Translations under genes and position numbers: made by a program | Origin: Heliopora coerulea | Lineage: Eukaryota; Cnidaria; Anthozoa; Scleralcyonacea; Helioporidae | Direction of reading: 5' to 3' | NCBI GenBank assembly: GCA_030142905.1 | Contig: JASJOG010000198.1 | Location: 496,001 to 560,000, forward strand | Length of the DNA stretch: 64,000 nucleotides | In this document: piece by piece, positions 13,365 to 26,400 of the stretch | Layout of the letters: each line of letters starts with the position of its first letter | Numbering within the stretch: position 1 is the stretch's first letter | The notes under the pieces: generated by a model | What the model was told of the DNA's origin: nothing | Seen by the model: the letters and a program-made list of their open reading frames with translations, nothing else | Database searches by the model: none

Positions 13365-13900
13365 TCTAAAACTACGCAACGAATTTAGTCCAAAATTTAT
13401 CAGATTAAAGTACTCAGTTTACTCTACAAACTGACAAAGTTTCACTTCGAAATTCTTTAAAAATCAGGAGAACAAGGGGTTCCAATATCTGATATCTTAT
13501 AATAAAAATCAAGTTAATCTTTAAAACTACTGAACGAATTTAGTCCAAAATTTATCAGATTAAAGTACTCACTTTACTCTACAAACTGATAAATTTTCAT
13601 TTCGAAATTCTTTTAAAAATCAGGAGAATAAAGAGTTGCAATATCTGACGTCTTATAACCAATATCAAATTAATTTTCTAAAACTCCTCAATGAATTTAG
13701 TCGAAAATTTATCAAAGTACTTAGTTTACTCGACAAACTGATAAATTTTTACTTTGAAATATTTTCGAAATCAGGAGAATAAGGGACTTTAATATCTGAT
13801 ATCTCCTCACAATAATTAAGGAAATCTCTAAAACTACTGAAGGAATTCACTCAAAAGTTTATCACATTAAAGTGATCATTTTACTCTACAAACTGATAAA
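13365..13900. repeat. Tandem satellite, about 155-bp unit, 4 copies
   Basis: The word GAATTTAGTC or a close variant occurs at 13381, 13536, 13692 and 13843, each followed by CAAAATTTATCA and TTTACTCTACAAACTGA. Copies differ by perhaps 10-15 percent. A related looser repeat built on AAAAACCATGGGTTA continues to about 14330. Confidence 0.88.
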
Positions 13901-14654
13901 AACCATGGGTTAGTCCCTTAACTTTTTGATGAAAATTTTTGAGTTGCTAAATTCATCTAAAGGTTAGTTAAAATCACTTTAATTCTTCGCAAAAATTTTA
14001 GGCCTCTGAAATTGAACATAATTTTGGCTTAAAATGACTCAAATCACTGCGAGACCAAATTATTTGGGCTAATCTTTCAAGTTTTAAGCTTATTTTGAAA
14101 GTTTGAAATTGGTCGAAAAATCGTCAAAAACTATGGGTTATCTCCTTTACTCTTTATTGAAATTTTTTGACCTCGAAAATTCACCTAAATTTTAGTCTAT
14201 AATGACTGAAATCAATGCCAAACTACTTTTCTTGGTCAAAAAATCGTCAAAAACCATGGGTTATCTCCTTTACGTTTTATGGAAATTTTTCGACCTCGAA
14301 AATTCATATAAATTTTGGCCTAAAATGACTGATATCTACTTGGTCAATGTTATCCGCCTCAGCCTTCGATTTCGGCAGATAACATTGAGCTGGGTCTGGA
14401 TAATACTTGATATCATGCTCAGGCCCCTCCAATAATTGTTTACTTGTCACTGCACGTCTTTAAGCGACGAACGCACCAGGTCTGTACGAAAAAACAGAAG
14501 GCAGATACTTTCGAGCTTCCTAAGGAATTTACAATATGACTTTCGATTGGAATTATCGCAAGAGAGTAGGAGGGGTTCGAGAACTAAAATGCGCGTGCGC
14601 AGCAGTGATCACGTGAGCCAATGGAAGGACTGTAAAAGGATACAACATGCAGGG

Positions 14655-15610
14655 CCAGGCTTAGGGGCGACATCCATACTCATATTGCCACGCAAAACGT
14701 TAAACTGACGTTTTGACTGGGTTGGTGGGTTTTTTAGAGACAGTTTGACGCTTTGCGAGGCAGTTTGAATTTTGAAGATTGTATTTTAAAGTTTGTAAAT
14801 ACCTGCACACTCATCACGTCCTTCGTCCATATCCTTTTTCTGGGGCATCTGCTGTATCTCATAGTGTTTAAAGTAATTTCCCTTTGTTTTACAAGTCAAT
14901 TTCAAGCTTTTATTTTTATTAAAACTGGCTGCGCAAAGGTTTTCGAATGATTATGAGAACATGTAACAAGTATGTGGACCTAACAAGAAGTACCAAATAA
15001 TTTCACTGACGAATACGGCTGTACCAAAGGTTTGTGGTCTCGTGTTTTACCTTCAGTACTTCGTCCTTCGTGAAAGACAGCGGAAAAAACTCGGAAAAAG
15101 GTAATTTTAATAATTTGGATTGAGTGTTAAACAGTGACAGAAGTAGCGAAATTGAATGGATCCAATGTGACAGTTGTAACGGTTGGCTACATACAGTATG
15201 TGCTGGTGTAAAAGAAACCGGCGAAATCGATAAGTTCATTCATGCGAGTAATATTTCCACAACCCCAAAACGTTTTTGTTTTAATATTTGTTTCCCCAGT
15301 CCCAACCTGCGTAACGCGTTTGGTTTATAGAGGTTTCCCCCCCCGACAATCTCGTTCCCAGAGCCTGCGTTCTCGTTGCCCTGTAAAGAACCCAGGCCTC
15401 CCAGCAGTATTTCCTACGTCATCACCATTGAAGATTTCCCAATACTTGCAATAGGATGACTGTAAAAAAGTATTTTAAGACAATGTTATATTGATATATT
15501 TTGGTACGTACACTTGACGTCTTCAGCACTGGGTGGGTCGGAGCGAAAACGTCAGTTTGACTTTTAGCGTGGCAATGACTATGGATGTCGCCCCTTACAA
15601 CATACCTGTT
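14655..15610. mobile_element. Element with diverged terminal inverted repeats enclosing a PHD-finger fragment
   Basis: The left end (GGGGCGACATCCATACTCAT) has its inverted counterpart at about 15570-15592 (ATGACTATGGATGTCGCCCC). Inside, at 15130-15240 on the plus strand, a frame reads EWIQCDSCNGWLHTVCAGV, the C-terminal half of a PHD zinc finger (C-x2-C then W-x-H-x2-C). The N-terminal zinc ligands are missing. It could be a transposon-borne or captured PHD exon; no transposase is recognisable. Confidence 0.55.
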
Positions 15611-15774
15611 AAACATACTCTTATACATACAATCAAGTACAAGAAATGCTATGAAAAATTGTAACAGTAGGCAACCCATAAAATAATTTCTTGGACCCCG
15701 AACGTATCCCCCGCGGAAGCAGTGTTTCTATTTCATGACTATTTAGTACACACACGTGAAAGTTTTCATCAATC

Positions 15775-15817
15775 AACCTGTCTGTCTGTCTATCTATATC
15801 CATCTATCGATCGATTC

Positions 15818-15885
<68 letters not shown>

Positions 15886-15888
15886 CTT
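15775..15888. repeat. (TATC)n microsatellite
   Basis: More than 15 consecutive TATC units preceded by variant TGTC/CATC units. Confidence 0.97.
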
Positions 15889-15989
15889 TCACTTCTAAAT
15901 TTTTCCAAAAGAAATTGTGAATTAGTCAATCTGTTCATGCATCCAGTTGGCATACATTAAACTGTGCCTGTACGAGCGATTAGGAGTTC

Positions 15990-16271
15990 TGTATATATAA
16001 TATATTAATAATATAATATCCTTTTATAAATACACATACATATAAATATCCCGATGCATATACGTATACACTAGGATATTTATATGCATATCAAGCTTAC
16101 CTGTTTACATATCTGCTGCACACACTTTATATGCTTTTATACTTAACTATATGTGTATGCGTGTGCAAAGGTATATTGACGTGTATACGTATGTTAGCAT
16201 GTATGTAAAGGTTTTGTATATATATATATATATACATACAAACATCTACAGTTAGTAAGATGAAATTTACT

Positions 16272-16302
<31 letters not shown>

Positions 16303-16320
16303 AGGTAAGAGTTCAGCTAT
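15990..16320. repeat. TA- and CATA-rich low-complexity tract
   Basis: Several (TA)n runs and alternating ATACATA words. A 22-bp poly-A lies at about 16547-16566. Confidence 0.8.
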
Positions 16321-17088
16321 ATATGTACGGGTTCAGGTTCAGAACAACTAGATTTAATGTCTGTCATGGGGAAGGGATTTCATACGCGTGAACTGGATTT
16401 TCAGACTTAAACGCAAGAACAAATGATACAGTATATTCTTGGTTGTAGAACACGACGGAAAGTGAGCACAGAAAACATACCATCAGCAAACATTTCTCGT
16501 TTGCCATTTTAATTTTTGTCAATTTTATTTCATAAATAAGATCAAAATAAAAAAAAAAAAAAAAAAGATTTGAAAAAATAAAATAAAACTGAAAACAAAT
16601 TAAAACAAAGAAATACTTTTGATTTTATTATTCATTTACTATTTAACTTTAGTTTATTTTGGTTTTAAAAATAAAACAAAGTAAAAATATAAGTTAAAGC
16701 GCAATACAGTGACATGAATTTTGGATGCCTGGAGGCAGGGATACATGGATGGTAGCGTATGGATGGAATTGGATGGGATGGGCATGGTGTATTTGGATAA
16801 ATGGGATTCCATTGAATGAGACGGATGAAATGAATGGAATGTGAGTGCATGGGACAAACGGACGCAACGATACATGTAATATATCATACACAAGAAGGAG
16901 TGTTTCATCAGATATACAAACAGATATCCAAAACGAATTCGTATTTGAAGAGAAAATCAGGTTTAAATTTGACGAAATTCTATGCTAATTAAGATCGGAT
17001 ATCCAAACTAGGTCTCGGTACTGATTTTCCTTTGTGTTTTGCTCATGAATAGTTGAGTTTGAGATGGGTGGATGACGAACCCTTACGA

Positions 17089-17220
17089 AAATTCCACATG
17101 CAATTTCACATATGAAAATTGTATTTCATATGTGACTTGTTTCAATTCCATATAAGGAATGAAAATTCCATATGTGAAATACATACTTCGTTTACCAAGA
17201 TTTCACATGTGAAAATGACG
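17089..17220. repeat. Cluster of TTTCACATGTGAAA-type palindromes
   Basis: Short near-palindromes (CACATATG, CATATGTGA, CACATGTGAA) repeat every 15-40 bp. The same word cluster, including CCAAGATTTC, recurs at 20266-20551 inside MICU1, so these are two copies of one repeat. Confidence 0.75.
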
Positions 17221-17501
17221 TGTTATTTGTTAGGGAAGTTAACAAAACAGCTGGACCATTAACCGTTTTCTCATCCCCATATGTCAGTGACCAAAAACAT
17301 TGTACGGTATTGTACAGTTTCATAGCCTCGATTCGCGCTGCTAGCCGTCGAAACGATTACCCTGCATAAAAGCTGAAAGAAAACGGTGAAATATGGAGCA
17401 ATTTTTAAATTAAATTTATGTGCAGCATTTGCCACGTATTTGGTGACCGACTATGAATAAATGCACAACTCCGTCCCTGTAAGAGAAGTCTTTCTCCCCA
17501 A

Positions 17502-20500
17502 CTAGACAAAAATACGGTCTTTTACACTTTGGCTGGCGCATTTCGACAACGCAGAGATTAGTTTTGTAAATCCAGTGTCTTTTGGCTGCAATAAAATCAT
17601 AGAAAAGAGAATTATTTGATTGAAGTACTTCATAGATAAATATCTGCAAATGCAAAAACATCAGTGCTGATGAAAACATCCCTGAAAACCAAAGACCATG
17701 CGCTATTGCATTATAGTCGGTGGATAAATTTTAGCGGTGGCCCTCATAATATACATCAGTCATTCTTATTCGAGGTTCGATTATTCTTCACGTGGTCAAA
17801 TAATAAGTAACATTATACAACAGGCTAGTTTACCGCTTCTCCATTGTTCAAAATCTTTTTTAGCGAACGTAAGTTCTTTTGGAACAAAGACACTAGATTA
17901 AGATCATGGCCTGGTTGTTCAAAAGGGGATTAGCTTAATGCAGGATTAACAAAAATGTTGTGGACATCTGTCCGATCATGCTGCTGAGAAAAAGTGGAAT
18001 TTTCTTTTACAGATTTTGGTTGTATACAAAAAAGTTTTAAGCTGTGAAATCTGAACTCAATTGTTCAACCAAAAATAAGCTAAACCAAAACAACTCATTA
18101 ATTGGTAATCCTGGGTTAGCACTAATCGTGCTTTGAAAATCGGCCCCGGTCAGTTTCCCTATGGGTTGTTGACACCACCGAACTATATTATAGCTGAAAG
18201 GCTTACTGCCATAAAAAAGTTAAAGCCACCATTGGGGCTTTTTGCCTGGCAGTTACTATCCCCTACGCGTTCATTTGGGCGAGGAGTCAATTTTTGGGCC
18301 GGTGATTGTCTGACTTTAGCCCTCAAGTTATCGTCAACACCAACTGATATAAAAGCGTATATAATCGAGGCTGACGCAGAGCCGCTAAGATTGACGAGGA
18401 CTGGCCAAACGTGCCACTAAATCATGGGAGCTAATTTTTACACACAAACGTAAATAAGCGTTTCATCAACAAACCTTGTCAAGGCCCCTCATCAAATTAG
18501 TTTTCATGACACTCACAAATTCTTTAGAGCTTAGTTCTCCGTCATCTAAAAAATATCACACAATAAGTTTAAGTCTCGGTGCGTTTTCACTAGCCTTTGC
18601 CCATAACCTATAAAACATCAGACGCCGTCAATGAAACAGTTAACCAATCAAAATTCTCCTGGTAATATCACGAGCCAATGACGTTGCTTTACTAGTGAAA
18701 ATCACAGACCAAAACTTCATGCCCCAAAAATTGTCCGCAACCCTCCAATCAACTTTTCAAGTATTATCAGTCTTCTTTTTCTTGTATAAAATAAATACAA
18801 TAAAAATTTTCCGTTGTTTGTTCAGTAGCTGACGCTAAGACGTTGCAATGTCATGAGTAGATCGGTGAACCATTAGACATATAACCTCGTAGGCCACCTC
18901 TACTCGCGCTACGTTGTGAAGTCATATACAGATCTACCATGTAACTAAATATGAGAAAATGTTATGATTAACCTAGGCAGCCAAGTCAACTCAAAAAAAT
19001 TGAGGCCGGAAACTTGAAGATGAAAATTTGAATCCCGTTCAAGTGAACTCAATTTTTCGAGTTCACGTCGCAATGTGGGTAAAGACGAAACTTTCTCTTC
19101 AACCTACCCTTATGACGATTTTGAAATAGAATCCAAACACGGCACATCCTCGCTCATAAGCACTAATTTTTAGCGAGAATCACTCGTACACTTATGATGG
19201 ATAAAACAAGTATTCTGTTCCCAGTAAACTCGATAGCTCAACTGATAGAGTAGCGGTCTATAGAAACCCGAAGAAGCGACTTCGAGTTAATCATGAAATT
19301 TTCTACTCCTAGCTGAGCAGACATCTACCAAATGAAATCTATACGTTAATCAGCTTTTACGTTACTGTCCACACCAGTTCTCTAATAAATTCACATGAAA
19401 ACACAATGGCAAGCTCACGTGTTTGCACATTCATACTAAAAACATTGTTTGTTTTGGTAAGTTTTTCTTGGTGATTTGTTCTCATGAGCGCCTAACATGG
19501 CAGAAAATGTACATAATATTTACCAATTTCTCCAAACCTTGTCAAACATGGCATACAACTGATATTTACCGTTTTCGTCGAACATTTTGAATACAACATC
19601 CACCACATGATCTTGTAGTTTTACTCCAGAAACTAGCTCGGCGACACGTTTAAACGTCTCTGAAAAAAGAAGGCGAATGTCAGTTACACAAAGGTACCGC
19701 ATAGCAGGTCACCTCATGGAAGAGGGAAGGGAGGGGGGTGAAGGATAAGGTAGGGAAGGTACATAGGTAGGGGAGAAAAGGTAAGAACGGGGAAGGTAAA
19801 TAGGAATCCCGAAGGTGCGAGTTCAAATCCCGCTCCAGTCAACATTTTTCAGTTGACTTCGGCAATGTGAGATTATTATGAAAAAATTTTCTGTTTATCT
19901 ATCTCTGAGGATGATTCTGAAATAGGAGAGGGTGAGAACAAATCTCTCAGTCTATCTACCCCGACTGTTAGTTAGGAAAAGCGCAGGTATTATTAGATAG
20001 TTTAAGGCCTTGTCAACCTCGTTCCAGGCTCTTTTCTCTCCCCAACCTCCCAGCGGGAGAAATGGTCCCAGCTGACGTTGGTCGCGTGCCTCGATATATT
20101 TTAGTGCATGGGGAGGTTCCAGGGAAGAGATCAAAACATTTTGTCATTCATACTTTGCAATTATATTTGCATTTTTTGCCACGCAGATATGAGGTGGCAC
20201 GTGATGTTTGCTTTCGAGGAAAGCACGAGGTAAAAAGGACCTGGGTTGAGGGAGAGTGGGTTCACATGCAATTTCACGAATGAAAGTATTTCACATGTAA
20301 ATTGTTTCAAATCCGTATGTCAAATGAAAGTTTCATATGTGAAATTAATTTTCATATGCGAATCCTCCATTTCGTACGTGAGATAAACGTTTTGTACACC
20401 AAGATTTCGCTCGTAAAATTTTGAATCAGCTCCTTTAACATGTGAATTAGGTATTCCATTTGTGAGAACCCTCCCAGTTCACATGTGAAATGGAAATTTT

Positions 20501-22305
20501 GTAAGTGAAAAATGTTTCAATTCCATGTCTTTCACATGTGAAAAACATGAGAAATTTTTGTACTAGAAGAGATAAGGTTATATGTGATTCTTATGACGGT
20601 GTAGGACAAAACACATTACGGCAGGCGACAGCTGAGTGTTTAAGACCCGACAAAGCAGGTTCTACGATTTTTTAAGTGACTTTTAAAACGAGCCACTTCA
20701 TACGCTGATTAATATGGGCTTTAGATGCTGTAATGAGATAGATAGGGATGTGGGGGATACGGTAACCTGTAAAACTGACTAGTGCGTACCGGATAGAATT
20801 TATGTTACTGTTGGAAGCAAAATACTTGGTGGAAATAGAAACTGCTCAGTTAAAATATATGTAGTTCACTCGTTAAATATATTAGCAATAAACGAAAAAA
20901 TAACTTACACAATCAAATTATCTCATTTGTTTTTTTCCGCCAGTACAAAGACGAGCAATTATCCGACATTCGCCGTTCGGTTATCCAACATTAGGAAATT
21001 ACTGTGTGTGCCTTTAAGCATATTTTCACCTACCTGGGTTTAAATGATTTTCACTGGCCGTGTGGAAACTTAAAGCCATATCAACATCTCCGATATTTCT
21101 CAAGAAACTGAAGAAGTCCACGTAATCCTTGAAACTGATACCCTGTGAAGAGAAAAGTCACCGGAAACAAAAAGAAAACCTGAGCTGGACAAGTGTCAAA
21201 GCGGCTATCAATAAATGGAATTGTTATCACGGCTTAAATTAAGCGCTATATGATCTGAAGTTTTTCATCATAAACAAATCTGTGGCAATAAAGTCATTCT
21301 ATCATCAAAGATATAAAAACAGCGTAGACAGTGTTAAATAAGGTAAAAAGAATACTGCGTAGACAGTGTTAAAACGATATGGTAATAGAATGTAAAAAGT
21401 TCAAAGGTTGGTAATTGCCATAACTGATTGCAAGAAATTCTATTGCAATCAGTCACAGCAGTTACCATCCTCTGAACTTTTTACATTCCATTATCATATC
21501 ATCGCATAGTTTGTTTGCAAAATTTTCACGTTTTATTTCAGTGAACTCATTAATCAGTTCAACTTCTTTGTAACGTCACTTCCTCGCCTCACTTGCTAAT
21601 AAGATGTCTATCGGCCACAATCTCGATCAACAACTCTCCAAAAACTACCTAGGGGTGATTGTTCTTTCCGATGACAACTGACCCATAGCGGGCGCGAAAA
21701 CAAACACAAGAACGAAGTACTTCATTTTCGAGCTGGAACTAACGCATGCGCATGACACTTGACAGATTGGTCATTAACGCTTTATGCAGGCTTTCTTCGC
21801 GTTCTCATGGCCAATTCTATAGACAGCCCGGGTTATTTCTATGACTTTCAACCAAAGATTATCGACATTTCGTTTACTGAACTAAAATGTTTTCAACCTG
21901 TGAGTTTTCCTTGAAAGCTTTTTTGATTCTCCTCAAAGTTCTATCTTTCTTCTTGCTTGAAAAACTCGAGTACGTCAACAGCATGTCCGCGAACTCGGTC
22001 TCCGTAATTCTGCCCTCGTTTGGTTCGTAAAACTGAAACTGCCAAAGGAATACACAGAATTAAGAAGTCTCAAAACTGAAGTATAACGACATTTTTAGGT
22101 CTAATATCACCAGTCGATTATAGATCAACACACAACCGTTCATGTTACAAACTTTTATCTCGTACGAAATATTAAAGCCCAGCACAATTTGCTAAGTAAA
22201 GGCATAATATTTCATTCTGACCTTTTGTTGTATACATCACAACATCTTCAGAGATACTATTATTATAAATTTGCTTAAGCGTGGATATATATTTACAAAG
22301 TTTCC

Positions 22306-22370
<65 letters not shown>

Positions 22371-22681
22371 CAGAGACAGAGACAGACAGAGAGAGAGAGA
22401 CAGAGAGAGAGACAGAGAGAGAGACAGAGAGAGAGACAGGGAGAGAGACAGGGAGAGAGACAGGGAGAGAGACAGGGAGAGAGACAGGGAGAGAGACAGA
22501 GAGAGAGACAGAGAGAGAGACAGAGAGAGAGACAGAGAGAGAGACAGAGAGAGAGACAGAGAGAGAGACAGAGAGAGAGACAGAGAGAGAGACAGAGAGA
22601 GAGACAGAGAGAGAGACAGAGAGAGAGACAGAGAGAGAGACAGAGAGAGAGAGAGACAGAGAGAGAGACAGAGAGAGAGAC

Positions 22682-22740
<59 letters not shown>

Positions 22741-23174
22741 GAGACAGAGACAGAGAGAGAGACAGAGACAGAGAGAGAGACAGAGAGAGAGAGACAGAGA
22801 GAGAGAGACTCTTAAGTGAATCTCCAGACAAAAAGGACAAGATCGGAAGCACCGAGGTATTTAAGTGCAACAGGACGTTCCTTTCTAACACTACTACCTT
22901 TAACAATAAATGTGACTTGCTATTTGTCATCAAAACCATTACCTCCAGGTAGAGGACTTCTTTCTGCAATTTACGTTGAAACTCGATGAAACTTTCCGCG
23001 GTCAGTTTGTTTGCGAAGTCTAGTCCAAAGAAGTAGGTCTTTAACCCTGAATTCACCTCGGCTCCCATGACATTCCCAGTGGTCTTTCTGTCCCGATGTC
23101 GCATTCCTGTGGATGTCAAAGAGAGTAGGACAGACTGCATCTGAAAGAAAATGAACCAAGATCTAGATGGAATA

Positions 23175-23217
<43 letters not shown>

Positions 23218-23425
23218 TGTGTGTGTATGTATGTATGTGTGTATGTATGTATGTATGTATATGTATATATGTGTATGTATATGTATATATGTGTATGTAT
23301 GTATGTGTGTGTGTATGTATGTATGTATGTATGTATGTATGTATGTATGTATGTATGTATATGTATATATGTGTATGTATGTATGTATATGTATATGTAT
23401 GTATATGTACATATATATGTATATG

Positions 23426-23456
<31 letters not shown>

Positions 23457-26400
23457 GTTATATGCATATGTGTATTAGGAACGTAGTAAGTAGTTCAAAT
23501 CGTGGCTATTGATTTTCCGGGCGAAAAACGTAGACGTAATATAAAAATGAGAGCCCAGCTCATGATTTTTATGTGGAGAGGCATAAGGACAGAAATAAAA
23601 CATAAAGTATTTAAAACAACTTTACTAACGTTTCGTTGCGGACGTGCAACATCTTCAGAGTGACTAATTTACAAATGTGACTAAAACCTACATATCTATT
23701 TACACGTGATGATAAGTTACATGAGAGCTAAACAATGGGATTAAAGTGACAAGATGTAGGGTGACAGGAAAATAAAGATGAAATGAAATGAAGTGAAAAG
23801 AGGACCACATAAAACTAAAATAAAGAAAGGGGTATGGATGAGATGTTTTCGTTGAGAGAGGGTCTAAATTTCGATATAAGTAAGCTCTCTCTCGAAGGAG
23901 CTCAAAGTTGGAGTTAGAACGAACTAACTTTACTAACGAAACAACTTTACTAACGAAACGTTAGTAAAGTTGTTTTAAATACTTTGTGTTTTATTTCTGT
24001 CATTATGCCTCTCCACATAAAAATCATGAGCTGGGCTCTCATTTTTATATTACGTCTAGTAAGTAGTTTCCTGCAAACACATCAATTGTTTCCTGAACTA
24101 AAATAACATGACGTGGAACGAGTGATCAGGATATTAGACAAGACGGATCAATTAAAGTAGCTCATACCTTGTCAAATTCATCGGAAGACACTTCACCGTC
24201 TCCGTTTAAGTCAAACATCTTAAACGCTATCGCAAAGTGTCTTGGTGGAGCTGAAGAAAAATAAAACAAAAATTACGGACGGGTTTTCAGGTCTTTCAAT
24301 AATACAGTATTAAAAACTAATAAGTAAACTTCAGGATTCGAAATTAACAGTACCCCGTTAACCAATGTTTAGTAGTTTTCACCGCACGGTTATTAAAATC
24401 TGTTTAACCCATTAAGGGTCAAGGGCAAACTTTAGTCGTTGAGACATGAGTCCTGCCCCTTAATGAGTTAGCAGCCATCTCCTTAACCCATTAAGAAACA
24501 AGGGCACACTTCAACATTTTACTCCGGCTAACAACAGACGATTTTACTCCTCAAAGGATGATCCCTGCCTCTATGTAATCGCTACGATCGCTGTGATCGC
24601 TCAACAAAATTAACTCAGCAATCGCAGCTATCATATGGAAACCACGAATTGAGCAATCTTAGCGATCACAGCGATCGTAGTGATTATATGGAAACCAGGC
24701 TTTAATGAGTTAAGTAACCCGACAGTATTAGTAAAAAAAAAAACTTGTTTGAATGGATATAATTAATTAAGTCCAGACAAATAACGATGTCCAGTTTTTC
24801 TGCTTTGAGACTGACTGCGTTTCGAACGATTCGAAAACGCAAATTTAAATCTAAAAATCTACGTAATAAACAGTAAATTTGAAATCTGTCTACGGAGTCG
24901 TAAACTTTGTAATCTGCTCAGTGAAATTTCTATCTACTAACCCGCGTAATCAGTTATTCCAAAAACTAAATTCATACCCTGAACTTACTTCCCAAAACTG
25001 TCAGCAAGAAGAGATAATCAGAGAAACTGATCAGGCCATTGTTTCCAAGATGTTTTAAAACGCTTTCACCAGCAGTGTCGTCATCAAGTGTGTAACCTTT
25101 ATAAACATCTTTCTGCAACAAAACGAAAAAAAAACTACATTTTAGTTTTGTTCTCCAGTTGTTTTTAACTAACTTTCTTGTTATGCGAAACTAATTTAAC
25201 AATTTAATATATTTACACAGGTTATTACAGAAAATCCCACATGGTGTTTCAGACCAGTCAAAAATCACGATATACATGTCCATAATCCCCTTAAGGGGAT
25301 TATACAGGTTAATATACAAGTGAAAGCATTTCCGCAAAATAGCGGCTACGTTTGAAAGTGTTATTCACTGATTTTTAAAACAATCCTTTCACGATTTTCT
25401 TCCAATTAATCACCTGTGTAATAATACTATTATACAGTAATTATTCGCCCCACACTCGGTAAATATTGTTGAACATTCATTCAATAAGTTTGCCTTTGGT
25501 GAACAGTTGTTAAATATAATGCGTAACATACTTAGATTTAAAGGTGTTTAGATACCCTACAACGAGTAGCAGATTAGGCGCGGAGCCATTGTGGCCTGGG
25601 CCCCCCACATTTAGAAACTCCAGATTTTAATTTCCTAATATTAAAGTTAAGAGTTTTCTTAAAATTAAAACATTGTACAGTGTATAAAGTAAGAAACAAA
25701 TCCCAAAAAACAATGACATCTTGAAAACCCAAGATATGAGTTGATAACAAGACGACGAATAATTGGACGCCTCTTGACGAGTCTTTAGGACCCCTTTGAC
25801 CTGAAATTGAGGGTCCAAGGGAGAAAAATGGGAGTCCTGAGGTTTTGTTTCCACCATATTGTTTCAGCGCAAGGACGCCTCTGTCATTGAATCACTCCCC
25901 AGTCTTTTCTACGACCTTGAAATCCAAGATGGTGTCCAACGCGTTTCTGATCTCAAGTCATTCACACAACCGAGAGCGATTTGAGAGCAAGAAAGGAGTT
26001 TGGACTGCATTAATAAAGGATTCACGAGACAGGATGAGATTCAAAAGCTTTTCTTTTAATCTGCAACAAGGATTGTTTCAGTCTGCTCAAATTATACGTT
26101 AACTACAAAGACAAACTTGTGCGTCCCAGAGGACCCGTTCACCAGGCACTTGTGTGTCCTTTTTATATTTTTCGACCAAAATGTGCATCAGGGACGCGCA
26201 TTTGCGCGTAAGGGAAAACCCTGATTGTATTGTCAATGCTTCTCTAAAGCTCGGTCACTAGTTCACCATAATTATTGCAGGATACGGTAAGCTGCTTAAT
26301 CATGGAAGCGTAATGCATCATGCTCCTTATGTGTCGTAGAGTGGCTGACCATGGTCTTTGGGTGGTCAACATGATATTTGATGTCACACGTGAAGTTCAA

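Noticed and set aside
15124..15330. Stand-alone PHD protein gene
   Set aside because: Only half the zinc ligands are present, no upstream exon is visible and it lies inside an inverted-repeat element.
18133..18420. 95-codon plus-strand frame
   Set aside because: Lies antisense to the MICU1 intron 10 region, with no domain and no codon pattern like the real genes.
19228..19330. tRNA gene
   Set aside because: Only a D-arm-like half is present and it does not close into a cloverleaf; fits a tRNA-derived SINE head.
22172..23467. 431-codon minus-strand frame and matching plus-strand frames
   Set aside because: Made of GA and TG/TA simple repeats; only the stretch 23140-22943 is real coding sequence, exon 6 of MICU1.
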